From Bifidobacteriaceae bacterium (GTDB lineage Bacteria > Actinomycetota > Actinomycetes > Actinomycetales > WQXJ01), in the NCBI GenBank assembly GCA_031268115.1, contig JAIRXV010000290.1:1-9377 (forward strand): a DNA stretch of 9,377 nucleotides, written 5' to 3'. Shown here piece by piece: positions 1 through 5,402 of this stretch (position 1 is its first letter; every line of letters begins with the position of its first letter). A model generated the notes under the pieces. That model did not search any database, was not told the DNA's origin, and saw only the letters and a list, made by a program, of their open reading frames with translations. Made by a program: the position numbers and the translations under genes.

Positions 1-82
1 CCTCAAACGACACATCACCCGCCAGCTCTTCCGCCAACTCCGGCGAATCACAGCTTGACAAAACCCATAGAAGGGTCAGCAC
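1..82 (-). CDS. Possible small ORF, cut by window edge
   Basis: A minus-strand frame opens with GTG at 82-80 and stays open to the window edge, reading MLTLLWVLSSCDSPELAEEL and then further acidic residues. The composition looks protein-like. The GTG overlaps the TGA stop of the relaxase remnant (78-76), so it could be a coupled downstream gene. It could also be the relaxase tail shifted into another frame by an indel. I recognise no family. Only 27 codons are visible, so the call is weak. Confidence 0.22.
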   Translation of the reverse strand, partial: MLTLLWVLSSCDSPELAEELAGDVSFE

Positions 83-744
83 CGTCCTAGCCTGGCGCTG
101 GCGGCGGCCTCGGCTGCGACAGCAGCCAGATAAGCGGCGCCGTCCGCCTCGGCGCAGGCGGCCAATGGGCCGCTGACCTCGACGCGGACCCGCGCGGCGC
201 GTCCCTCAGCGTCGCGCAGAGCGCTGGCCAGCTGGTGGTCCTCGGCCAGATGGGCGGCGCGCAGAGCATCAAGGCGCACAGCGATCTTCTCCCATCTCGC
301 CGCCCATTGTTCCGCCCGCTCGGCTTGCCGGTCGAGGCGCGCCAACTCGGCGGCGACGAGCCTGGCAGGGCCGTCATCGACCAGCCCGCGCACAGCGTCG
401 CGCGCCGGTTGGGCGGTGCCATCGAGTCCACGGTCGGCCCGGTCGCGGCCGATCGCCTCCACAAGCTGGGCTTTCGCGTCCGCCATGTCCCCGGCCACGA
501 CGTGCAGCAGGTTTGCCTGCCGGCCTCTGGTCATCCCGACGTACAGGCCCGCCGCCCCGAGTCCGTCAGACAACACAGTGTGGGACTGGTCCACGGTGGC
601 GCCTTGGACGCCGTAGGCTGTCGCGGCGTAGGCCAGATGCGCGTGGGCGGCCACATAACCGGTCGGCAACACCTCGGTGCGGACGTAGGCTTGGCCGATG
701 GTTTCGGGTGAGGTGCGGCTGCGGCCGTTGGAGTGGTATTTCGG
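76..744 (-). pseudogene. TraA/MobF-type relaxase, C-terminal helicase remnant
   Basis: This is a fragment of a conjugative relaxase, the protein that nicks and unwinds mobile-element DNA for transfer. From the GTG at 672 the frame gives 198 residues. Residues 14-26 (YAATAYGVQGAT) and 43-51 (LYVGMTRGR) match the last RecD/UvrD-type helicase motifs. A charged, Ala-rich coiled-coil-like tail follows, as in actinobacterial TraA proteins. The open frame continues upstream to 744, where a TGA stops it, and the opposite-strand DUF4417 gene begins inside it. The nicking domain, the Walker A ATPase domain and most of the helicase are missing. The C-terminus also ends early, at ARLGRC. Intact relatives exceed 1000 residues, so this is a double-ended relic and marks the region as a former conjugative element. 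Confidence 0.8.
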
Positions 745-1357
745 TCAGGGATTGGCGGTGGAGGGCCGGTATGACATGCCGGTGATCGAACCGCAGGATG
801 TCGATTTGGAGGACCTTGCGTTGGTCCGGTTTACGTCCATCGACGATGACGATGCGCAAGCGGGTGCGTTGACAGTCCATTTCTTCGAAGAGGACGGACG
901 GTTCGACCAGGTGTGGTACCGCCCCGAGGAGCAGGTTGAGCGTTTGCGGGCGTATGGGCAGGTGTTGAGCCCGGATTTCTCTCTGTACACGGACCGGCCG
1001 GTTGCTGAGCAGTTTGTCAACACTTATCGGAATCGGTGGTGTGGGGCGTTTTGGCAGCGTGCGGGGTTGACAGTGATCCCGACGGTGTCGTGGTCCGATG
1101 GGGCGAGTTTCGACTTCTGTTTCGACGGGTTGGTGGAGGGCGCAGTGGTGGCACTGGCCACAGTGGGGGTGCGGGACCGCCCGCAAGGGTTTATGCGGGG
1201 GTTTGGGGAATTGGTCCGGTTGGTCAAGCCGGCGGCGGTGGTGTGCTACGGGACCCCGTTCGAGGAGATAGCGGAGTTGGTCCCGGTGGTGGAGGTGCCG
1301 TACCTGAGGAACGCGAAGGTCGCTGTGCGTGTGCCGGGTGGGCCTGGTGGGGGGTAG
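698..1357 (+). CDS. DUF4417 domain protein
   Basis: A 219-residue protein of the DUF4417 family, whose function is unknown. The family core is clear at about residues 91-193: SPDFSLYTDRPVAEQFVNTY (91-110), RNRWCGAFWQRAGLTVIPTV (111-130), then a conserved DFCFDG (139-144) and VVCYG (181-185). No signal peptide or membrane segment is visible. ATG 698 is used because residues 10-30 (LEWYFGQG, RYDMPVIEP) look like native family sequence. ATG 776, with GGAGGG about 10 bases upstream, is a good alternative start. The gene runs divergently out of the relaxase remnant, so its 5' end may be a recombination junction. Its stop overlaps the longest BrnT frame, suggesting co-transcription with the toxin-antitoxin pair. 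DUF4417 genes are often found on phages and plasmids, which fits this neighbourhood. Confidence 0.8.
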   Translation: MVSGEVRLRPLEWYFGQGLAVEGRYDMPVIEPQDVDLEDLALVRFTSIDDDDAQAGALTVHFFEEDGRFDQVWYRPEEQVERLRAYGQVLSPDFSLYTDRPVAEQFVNTYRNRWCGAFWQRAGLTVIPTVSWSDGASFDFCFDGLVEGAVVALATVGVRDRPQGFMRGFGELVRLVKPAAVVCYGTPFEEIAELVPVVEVPYLRNAKVAVRVPGGPGGG

Positions 1358-1691
1358 GTCGGAGAGTTCGACGGGCGGGGCACGCCCGGAGTTGGAGTTC
1401 GAGTGGGATCCGAATAGGAGCGCCTCGAACAAGGAGAAGCACGGTGTGGACTTCGAACAAGCGAAAGCCCTGTGGGACGACCCCGCCCGGTTGCCTGAAC
1501 TGTTGGAGTTCGCAAGTGAGCAACGCTGGGCCTTGACTGCGACGATGGACGCCAGGGCGTGGAGGGTGATTTGGACACCACGAGGAAAGGCGGTCAGGAT
1601 CATCTCTGTCAGGAGGGCAAGCAGAAAGGAGGCCAGGGCATATGGTGCGCAAGCGCAGCAACCTGCCCCAGATCAGCGTCGAGGAACTTGA
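1329..1691 (+). CDS. brnT: BrnT family toxin
   Basis: BrnT toxins (formerly DUF497) are RelE-fold ribonucleases that inhibit translation and are neutralised by a ribbon-helix-helix partner. The family core starts at residue 22 (LEFEWDPNRSASNKEKHGVD) and continues with FEQAKALWDDP. It ends with the family's strand pattern, RVIWTPRGKAVRIISVRRAS (about 79-98), then RKEARAY. Several starts are possible: GTG 1329, 1338 or 1347, or TTG 1392. TTG 1392 would give MEFEWDP, the usual BrnT beginning. The longest frame is given here and the true start may be internal. Upstream starts overlap the end of the DUF4417 gene. The last 50 bases overlap the antitoxin, which is typical of brnT-brnA operons. Confidence 0.82.
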   Translation: MCRVGLVGGRSESSTGGARPELEFEWDPNRSASNKEKHGVDFEQAKALWDDPARLPELLEFASEQRWALTATMDARAWRVIWTPRGKAVRIISVRRASRKEARAYGAQAQQPAPDQRRGT

Positions 1692-1941
1692 TCGGCTGTT
1701 CGAAGATGACCCAGACGAGTTCGACAGGTACGTCATCCACTCGAGTGCCTACCGAGGCGCGGATCCACCCCAGTGGGTCAGTGTGCAGTTGCCGGACACT
1801 GTGGTGGCGTCACTGGATGAGCAGGTGGCGATCCTGGACACGAACCGCAGCAAGTTGATCGAGGCCCTGGTGCGCCAGTGGCTCGCGACACTTCCCGAGG
1901 CGACCGAGCCGTTCATCGGCGCGGGGATGCCGATCATCTGA
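1642..1941 (+). CDS. Ribbon-helix-helix antitoxin paired with BrnT
   Basis: A 99-residue protein, the probable antitoxin and autorepressor for the preceding BrnT. The acidic N-terminal half (EELDRLFEDDPDEFDRY, 14-30) would suit toxin binding. The C-terminal part is a ribbon-helix-helix fold: strand WVSVQLP (45-51), a helix at about 52-64, a turn with NRSK (68-71), and a second helix to about 82. The start is well supported by AAAGGAGG about 9 bases before ATG 1642, inside the end of brnT. Toxin-first order and overlap match BrnTA modules. The RHH region is of general CopG/MetJ type rather than a textbook BrnA, so partnership is inferred from position. Confidence 0.78.
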   Translation: MVRKRSNLPQISVEELDRLFEDDPDEFDRYVIHSSAYRGADPPQWVSVQLPDTVVASLDEQVAILDTNRSKLIEALVRQWLATLPEATEPFIGAGMPII

Positions 1942-2426
1942 CTCGTACGCGTGAGTGTGTCTTTCTGCAGCGACACGACCCCCGCGACTTAATTCCGATG
2001 CGCGCATCCGATGTGACCCCGGCAATGCTCAATCCGAGGCCCAGAGGGGCCGCTCTCGGATCGCCGTTCCGCGTTCGACGCAACTTGCACGGATTCGCGC
2101 CGCACTGGCGTCCGTCCCTGTCAGAAGCGCCCTCGACCAGGCTCGCCTGGATGAACGAGGAAGGCTGGCGGGACGTTTCCCGGCCACCGCCAAGCCGACT
2201 TTGGTCGCTCGCCGCCCTGGCGTCAGGCGGGTCGAATTGGATGTCCCGATAGGTGAGGCCGTGGAAGCCTTGGCCAGACAGAAGCAGAACCCACTGTGTC
2301 CTCGACAGAGGCCTTCGCCATGGCAAGGCCTTCCCCGACCCGGTCGTTCTCACCGGTCGTGTACGCGGATAGCCCGGCTCACAGGCCCTGGAATAGGCAA
2401 CCGCCCGGAAGACATCGCCGGCGGTG
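1942..2426. other. 485-bp stretch without a convincing gene
   Basis: Several frames are open but none is clearly coding. A plus-strand frame (1955-2452, ending in GGDVLAADNR) has only moderate third-position GC. A minus-strand frame running from about 2470 to 1934 contains protein-like pieces, such as KNITAGDVFRAVAYS and LLLSGQGFHGLTYRDIQFD, but has no good start or Shine-Dalgarno. I see no tRNA, clear hairpin or repeat. It may be decayed element DNA, and a translated database search of both frames would decide. Confidence 0.4.
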
Positions 2427-2594
2427 ATGTTCTTGCTGCCGACAACCGTTAACGTTGAGGCGGCGGCGCGTGAGGTTGACGGCTGCCAGATGGTCAGGCG
2501 GGAATGGGCGTTGCTTGACTCGTTGCCCTCGCCGGGACGTCAGGCCGATGCGACACTCCATCTGCTTGATTCCCTGCTGGTGGACGCGGCGTGA
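2427..2594 (+). CDS. Small hypothetical protein, coupled to next gene
   Basis: A 55-residue frame from ATG 2427 that reads MFLLPTTVNVEAAAREVDGC and then a region with EWALLDSLPSPG and LHLLDSLLVDAA. By hand count about three quarters of codons from residue 9 onward end in G or C, which supports coding. Its TGA overlaps the GTG of the next frame (GTGA at 2591-2594), a classic coupling signal. The start is uncertain because the frame is open back to 2397 and no strong Shine-Dalgarno precedes 2427. It could therefore be the tail of a truncated longer gene. I recognise no domain. The two amphipathic leucine-rich stretches suggest helices. Confidence 0.4.
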   Translation: MFLLPTTVNVEAAAREVDGCQMVRREWALLDSLPSPGRQADATLHLLDSLLVDAA

Positions 2595-2932
2595 GGGACG
2601 AGGCGCGGGGAAGAGCGACCAGACGGCTACCCACGGTGCCCGGCGAACGCTACGCGGTGGCCCGGTCCCGCCGCCTGCTGATGATGGTCACCGGTCCCGC
2701 CGAGATGGGTCGCACGGTGGCGGGCCACTGTGCCGCTCATCCTAAGATCGCTAAGACCGTCCGCTGCGCGGCACGCTGGATGGTCGAGATGTACCTCGGC
2801 CCGGCGCCCATCACCCGCCGCCACGCTGTCGACGCGCTCGCGGATCGGTTCAACTCCGCAGGCGTTGTCCCGGGACTATCGGCGGGTCAGTCGTTGTCCG
2901 CGAGGATGGTCTGCCAGTCGCATCCTGCGTAG
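2591..2932 (+). CDS. Hypothetical protein, possibly truncated at 3' end
   Basis: A 113-residue frame starting at GTG 2591 inside the stop of the preceding ORF. Codons up to about 2880 end in G or C very often (roughly 85% by eye), so translation is credible. The sequence is basic at first (VRDEARGRATRRLPTVPGER), followed by RRLLMMVTGPAEMG, a helical stretch with HPKIAKTVRCAARWMVEMYLG, and PITRRHAVDALADRFNSAGV. I recognise no family. The last 46 bases lie antisense to the 3' end of parE and look less native, so the original C-terminus may have been replaced when the ParDE module arrived. A small DNA-binding or element-maintenance protein is possible, but nothing in the sequence shows it. Confidence 0.5.
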   Translation: MRDEARGRATRRLPTVPGERYAVARSRRLLMMVTGPAEMGRTVAGHCAAHPKIAKTVRCAARWMVEMYLGPAPITRRHAVDALADRFNSAGVVPGLSAGQSLSARMVCQSHPA

Positions 2933-3201
2933 AAGATGCCAGCGATGGCGACAGTGCCGTTGTCCAGAACCGTGAAAGCGATTGTGATCCGCTTCTTGTA
3001 GCCGAGTATGCGTAGGCCAGGACGGATGTCGCCCCTCGCTTTGCCAAGATAGGGGAAGTCGGCTAGGCGCTGGCAGCGCGCCACAATCGCCTCAGTGAAC
3101 CGGTCAGCGCTGAGTGGGGAACCGGCGTCGGGGACGTGGTCCCATAGGGCGTCGAGGTGGCCGAGCGCTTCGTCGCTCCACTTGACGCGGTATTGGCTCA
3201 C
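2887..3201 (-). CDS. parE: ParE/RelE-superfamily toxin
   Basis: A 104-residue toxin of the ParE/RelE superfamily. ParE members poison DNA gyrase and RelE members cleave mRNA, and sequence alone does not settle which applies here. The N-terminus YRVKWSDEALGHLDALWDHV (4-23) is the conserved strand plus first helix. ADRFTEAIVARCQRLADFP (32-50) is the second helix, followed by GDIRPGLRILGYKKRITIAF (57-76) and AIAGIFYAGCDWQTIL (85-100), the typical end. The start is GTG 3201, overlapping the ParD TGA (GTGA), so the toxin is translationally coupled downstream of its antitoxin. It converges with and slightly overlaps the hypothetical gene ending at 2932. Confidence 0.88.
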   Translation of the reverse strand: MSQYRVKWSDEALGHLDALWDHVPDAGSPLSADRFTEAIVARCQRLADFPYLGKARGDIRPGLRILGYKKRITIAFTVLDNGTVAIAGIFYAGCDWQTILADND

Positions 3202-3467
3202 TCGTTTGTGGTGTGCCGTGCGGCGAGATGAGCGCGCACTTCTTCGGCGCTCAGCAGGCTGTTTGGGTCGGCGATGATCCTGTCATAGGCTGCCGCGACC
3301 GGTCCCCGCAACCACTCATCAAGCGCTTGGTCGCGGGCCAGCAGGGTTTCCAGGCCCTCTTGGACGACTTCGCTCTCGGATGCGTACTGCCCCGAGCGGA
3401 CCCGCTCGCACACCGCCTGGGCCACTTCATCGGGCAGGGTGATGGTGAGCTGACGTGTCGAACCCAT
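3198..3467 (-). CDS. parD: ParD-type ribbon-helix-helix antitoxin
   Basis: An 89-residue antitoxin and autorepressor for the ParE-like toxin. Residues 5-11 (RQLTITLP region) form the DNA-contacting strand. Helices follow at about 13-25 and 31-45 (YASESEVVQEGLETLLARD), the hallmark of ParD. The C-terminal half (AYDRIIADPNSLLSAEEVRAHL) is the toxin-wrapping part. The frame is open further upstream, but ATG 3467 is preferred because GGAG lies about 7 bases before it and the strand begins at once, as in the family. Order, size and overlap match a complete parDE operon. Confidence 0.88.
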   Translation of the reverse strand: MGSTRQLTITLPDEVAQAVCERVRSGQYASESEVVQEGLETLLARDQALDEWLRGPVAAAYDRIIADPNSLLSAEEVRAHLAARHTTNE

Positions 3468-3498
3468 CTGACATCTCCAATCTGTCGGTACCGGCCAT

Positions 3499-3518
3499 CC
3501 TAGCTGCGACCCGCTAGG
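3499..3518 (-). promoter_or_regulatory. Probable ParD operator and promoter
   Basis: A perfect 6-bp inverted repeat, CCTAGC-N8-GCTAGG, lies 31 bases upstream of the parD start. On the minus strand the inner half includes TAGGAT (3502-3497), which resembles a -10 box. I found no good -35 box. RHH antitoxins bind short inverted repeats over their own promoter, so this is a natural autorepression site. Binding is inferred. Confidence 0.45.
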
Positions 3519-3654
3519 CGTTGCCGTTCCCCGGTCGGGCGCTGTGACACTCGCGGCGTTGTGGCGGGCCGGTGCGCCGGGTGTCGCAGCCGCCATCGGA
3601 CGCCTCTTGGATCACGGTGCCACGGGGTTATGAAGCCAGGGGCTGCCGTCCCGG

Positions 3655-3691
3655 ACTTGGTGTCCACTTGGTGTCCACTTGGTGTCCACTT
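3655..3691. repeat. Three tandem 11-bp direct repeats near att relic
   Basis: The unit ACTTGGTGTCC occurs three times in perfect tandem (3655-3665, 3666-3676, 3677-3687), followed by ACTT. The array sits about 120 bp from the tRNA fragment and beside the integrase remnant. Arrays of short direct repeats flanking an attachment core are typical arm-type binding sites for tyrosine integrases or excisionases. That role is inferred from position. Confidence 0.6.
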
Positions 3692-3808
3692 TCAGCCGAA
3701 ACCAACCGCATCCGGTGGCATCCAACGCAACGTGAGCGACGCCATCGTACCTAGTCAGCGACGTAGTCTGAGATGCAGCGGAACCTGGCGGCAACCCTCG
3801 GCCCACTG

Positions 3809-3851
3809 GAAGAGGTCGTGGGTTCAAATTCCGCCACCCCGCCACCCCGAC
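3809..3851 (+). other. tRNA 3'-end fragment, attachment-site relic
   Basis: The segment reads like a tRNA 3' half. GAGGTC leads into a T-stem GTGGG (3818-3822), the T-loop TTCAAAT (3823-3829), the pairing strand TCCGC (3830-3834, with G-U pairs), and acceptor strand CACCCCG (3835-3841). From memory of actinobacterial tRNA genes it best resembles tRNA-Pro. No 5' half lies upstream, so it is not a functional gene. It is the copy left when an element integrates into a tRNA 3' end. CCACCCCG is duplicated in tandem (3834-3841 and 3842-3849), a small lesion in the core. The adjacent integrase fragment supports this reading. Confidence 0.65.
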
Positions 3852-4258
3852 GAGTGTGAAAGGACGACCAAGGATGGTGACCATGTGCTCGATGGACGCC
3901 GCCGACAGGCGTGAGCGCATATGGGCGGCGGGCAGGTCCACTGGCGGGTTGGAGCCGCTGACCCGGTGGCGGGCCGGGGCGGTGCCTTGGAGGAGTCCTG
4001 AAAGCCACGCGGCCAGGTCCGCCGGACTGATCGTGTTGATGGGCCGCTGGCCGAACTTGAGGATCATGTACATCCGCAGTTCGCGGTCGTACCGCGGGGC
4101 GGTGGCGTCACGGATACGCATGTGCGCGGCGAACCATTCGGCGGCGACCTCGCCGAACGTGGCTTTGACCAGGTCGGGGTCCCGGTAGACGGACGCGCGG
4201 ATGGCGTTGTCGAGTTTGGCGGCGAACTCGGTCACGTCAGGGGGTCGTTCTAGCGAAA

Positions 4259-4287
4259 AGGTGTGCTCGTAAGAGGTGTGCTCGTAA
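4259..4287. repeat. Tandem direct repeat, 15-bp period
   Basis: AGGTGTGCTCGTAA occurs at 4259-4272 and again at 4274-4287, a period of 15 bp. On the minus strand it encodes a repeated YEHT in the N-terminus of the integrase remnant. It lies just upstream of the plus-strand start at 4315, so it could be a paired operator site or simply a small in-frame duplication. Confidence 0.55.
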
Positions 4288-4301
4288 ACTGCCCACAAGT
4301 G

Positions 4302-4314
4302 ATACGCTCTAGTC
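4302..4314 (+). promoter_or_regulatory. Possible -10 box of a leaderless promoter
   Basis: TACGCT at 4303-4308 resembles a -10 element (TANNNT) and lies only 6 bases before ATG 4315. No Shine-Dalgarno is present. In actinobacteria this spacing is common for leaderless transcripts. No good -35 box is visible. The truncated gene downstream may have captured a promoter that once served another gene. Confidence 0.25.
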
Positions 4315-5037
4315 ATGCAGATCGGCAGGGCGGATGTCGTCCGAAATCGCCCGAAAGCGCACAGTCGCCTTGAGACGGGTGGCGGGAAGGACTCTTGGAC
4401 AGATGTGCTGATTGTCACCAGCAAGGACACGAACCTGACCAAAGCGCGCGCACGCTACCTCGAGAGTCGACCCATCGCCGTCGCCGCAGGCAGGATCCTG
4501 GTGCTCAACAAGACCATTCCTGGGCCGGTTGCGCTTCCAGAGGCCGACGTGTCAGCAACGGAACACTTCATCGCGGAAGTCCAGAACGTCTTTCCCGTTC
4601 TTGGCGTGAACCTCTTACGCGGGAAGAGCGCGGTTTCTCCGATCACGGCGAACGAGGCAGGGGGCTCAGATTCGCCGGTGTTCGAGGTGGGTATTCCCAA
4701 AGGCGGGCAGACCCGCGCCCAGGATATTGACGGCAAGTTCACTGTGCTTGCCGACTCTCACGCGCGACTGAGATGGGCTACAGGCAAGCTCAAGACACCC
4801 ACTCACACGCACCGAGACTTGTGCGAATCGCTGATTGCCAGGGAAGTGCTCGCTCAGCGGGGAGAGCTAATGGTCTTCACGCGGAACCAAGTCTTCAGCA
4901 GCCCCACCGCCGCCGCCGTCACCGCCAGAACCGAAACGCGCAACGGCAGACACTCCTGGCGCGTGGAGGGTAGCCAGGTCTCGGATGGCGAGTGGCGGGA
5001 GCATCGGATCGGCACAACAGCGGCCGCACCGACCTAG
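4315..5037 (+). CDS. GIY-YIG/DUF4357 nuclease-like protein, N-terminally truncated
   Basis: A 240-residue frame related to GIY-YIG family proteins with a C-terminal DUF4357 domain, whose intact members are about 300 residues. The recognisable part begins just after the YIG tyrosine: MQIGRADVVRNRPKAH, with R10 and H16 in the family's helix, then WTDVLIVTSKDTNLTKAR (28-45) and YLESRPIAV (48-56), where E50 is the probable metal-binding Glu. ATEHFIAEVQNVFPVLGVNLL (81-101) is the usual middle block. VFTRNQVFSSPTAAAVTA (187-204) and NGRHSWRV (210-217) form DUF4357. The GIY strand and the YIG tyrosine are missing and Q2 sits where that tyrosine should be, so nuclease activity is unlikely. An in-frame TGA at 4300-4302 blocks extension upstream. 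The break lies next to the integrase remnant, pointing to a recombination junction. The reading frame is otherwise intact. Confidence 0.72.
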   Translation: MQIGRADVVRNRPKAHSRLETGGGKDSWTDVLIVTSKDTNLTKARARYLESRPIAVAAGRILVLNKTIPGPVALPEADVSATEHFIAEVQNVFPVLGVNLLRGKSAVSPITANEAGGSDSPVFEVGIPKGGQTRAQDIDGKFTVLADSHARLRWATGKLKTPTHTHRDLCESLIAREVLAQRGELMVFTRNQVFSSPTAAAVTARTETRNGRHSWRVEGSQVSDGEWREHRIGTTAAAPT

Positions 5038-5167
5038 CGTTTGTTCTGCATATCTCGGTCGCTGGGCACCGGTATTCCGCCAGGAGTGGACCGGGCTTCC
5101 GTTCGGGTGCGCCCAGCTTCCGTTGAGAATTGAGCTGTCGTCCGATGCTCCAATGTCGGTCGACAAC

Positions 5168-5244
5168 GGGTGGTGTCAAGGGCACTTGGCTGCGCTGCCT
5201 GTCCCTGACCAGGAAGGCCTTGCGGGTCGCCCTTGACACCACCC
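5168..5244. repeat. Perfect 16-bp inverted repeat, 77 bp overall
   Basis: GGGTGGTGTCAAGGGC (5168-5183) is exactly inverted as GCCCTTGACACCACCC (5229-5244) around a 45-bp centre. The centre itself contains the palindrome AAGGCCTT. The arms resemble insertion-sequence termini and the right arm contains TTGACA, a -35 consensus. It could be a small non-autonomous element, two IS ends left after deletion, or a folded RNA structure. I see no target-site duplication. It lies between converging genes, so a transcription-termination role is also possible. Confidence 0.7.
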
Positions 5245-5357
5245 ACCCGCGACGCCGATTGGCGCCAAGAGGACTGGGCGCGTCTCGGAGTCACGGGCCC
5301 GTGGGCCTTGGGGACGAGTCCGGCGACGAGGGTCCGGTGGCTGCGGCGGGGCGCTGA

Positions 5358-5375
5358 GGCCACTTGCCAGTGGCC
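5358..5375 (+). terminator. Terminator-like hairpin between convergent genes
   Basis: A perfect 7-bp stem, GGCCACT, with a TGCC loop and AGTGGCC, ends 27 bases before the tetR stop. On the plus strand it is followed by the T-containing GTGTTCTTGTT, and on the minus strand there is no T tract. It may end read-through from the left or serve both directions. Together with the 16-bp repeat it is the only notable structure in the gene-free 5038-5402 gap. Confidence 0.4.
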
Positions 5376-5402
5376 GTGTTCTTGTTGGCGGGTTTGGTGG
5401 TT

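Larger units (their letters stand above)
3858..4316 (-). pseudogene. int: Truncated tyrosine integrase (core-binding domain only)
   Basis: A remnant of a tRNA-targeting phage/ICE integrase. From ATG 4316, family similarity begins near 4250 (EFAAKLDNAIRAS, YRDPDL). It continues through the SAM-like core-binding domain: TFGEVAAEWFAAH, then YDRELRMYMILKFGQRPINT and ISPADLAAWL. It fades after ASIEHMVTILGRPF near 3858. The catalytic domain with its R-H-R-Y residues is absent and so is most of the N-terminal arm-binding domain. Intact relatives have about 380-400 residues and here about 130 are recognisable. The frame stays open to 3612 by running through the tRNA fragment and repeats, but that part is not integrase sequence. 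It cannot catalyse recombination. Confidence 0.78.

Noticed and set aside
566..1603. Long minus-strand frame (345 codons) opposite DUF4417 and BrnT
   Set aside because: It is antisense to two recognisable genes, its composition is rich in Arg, Pro and His as shadow frames are, and it shows no family motif.
1955..2452. Plus-strand 165-codon frame after the BrnT antitoxin
   Set aside because: Third-position GC is only moderate, there is no Shine-Dalgarno, and no domain is recognisable. Its end also overlaps the better-supported small ORF at 2427.
3809..3851. A functional tRNA gene
   Set aside because: Only the T-arm and acceptor 3' strand are present. No anticodon arm, D-arm or 5' acceptor strand precedes them.
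3612..3857. Continuation of the integrase frame to 3612
   Set aside because: The frame merely stays open through the tRNA fragment and tandem repeats. The residues show no integrase catalytic motif.
5130..5357. Plus-strand 75-codon frame across the inverted repeat
   Set aside because: It is created largely by the two repeat arms and shows no family resemblance or start signal.
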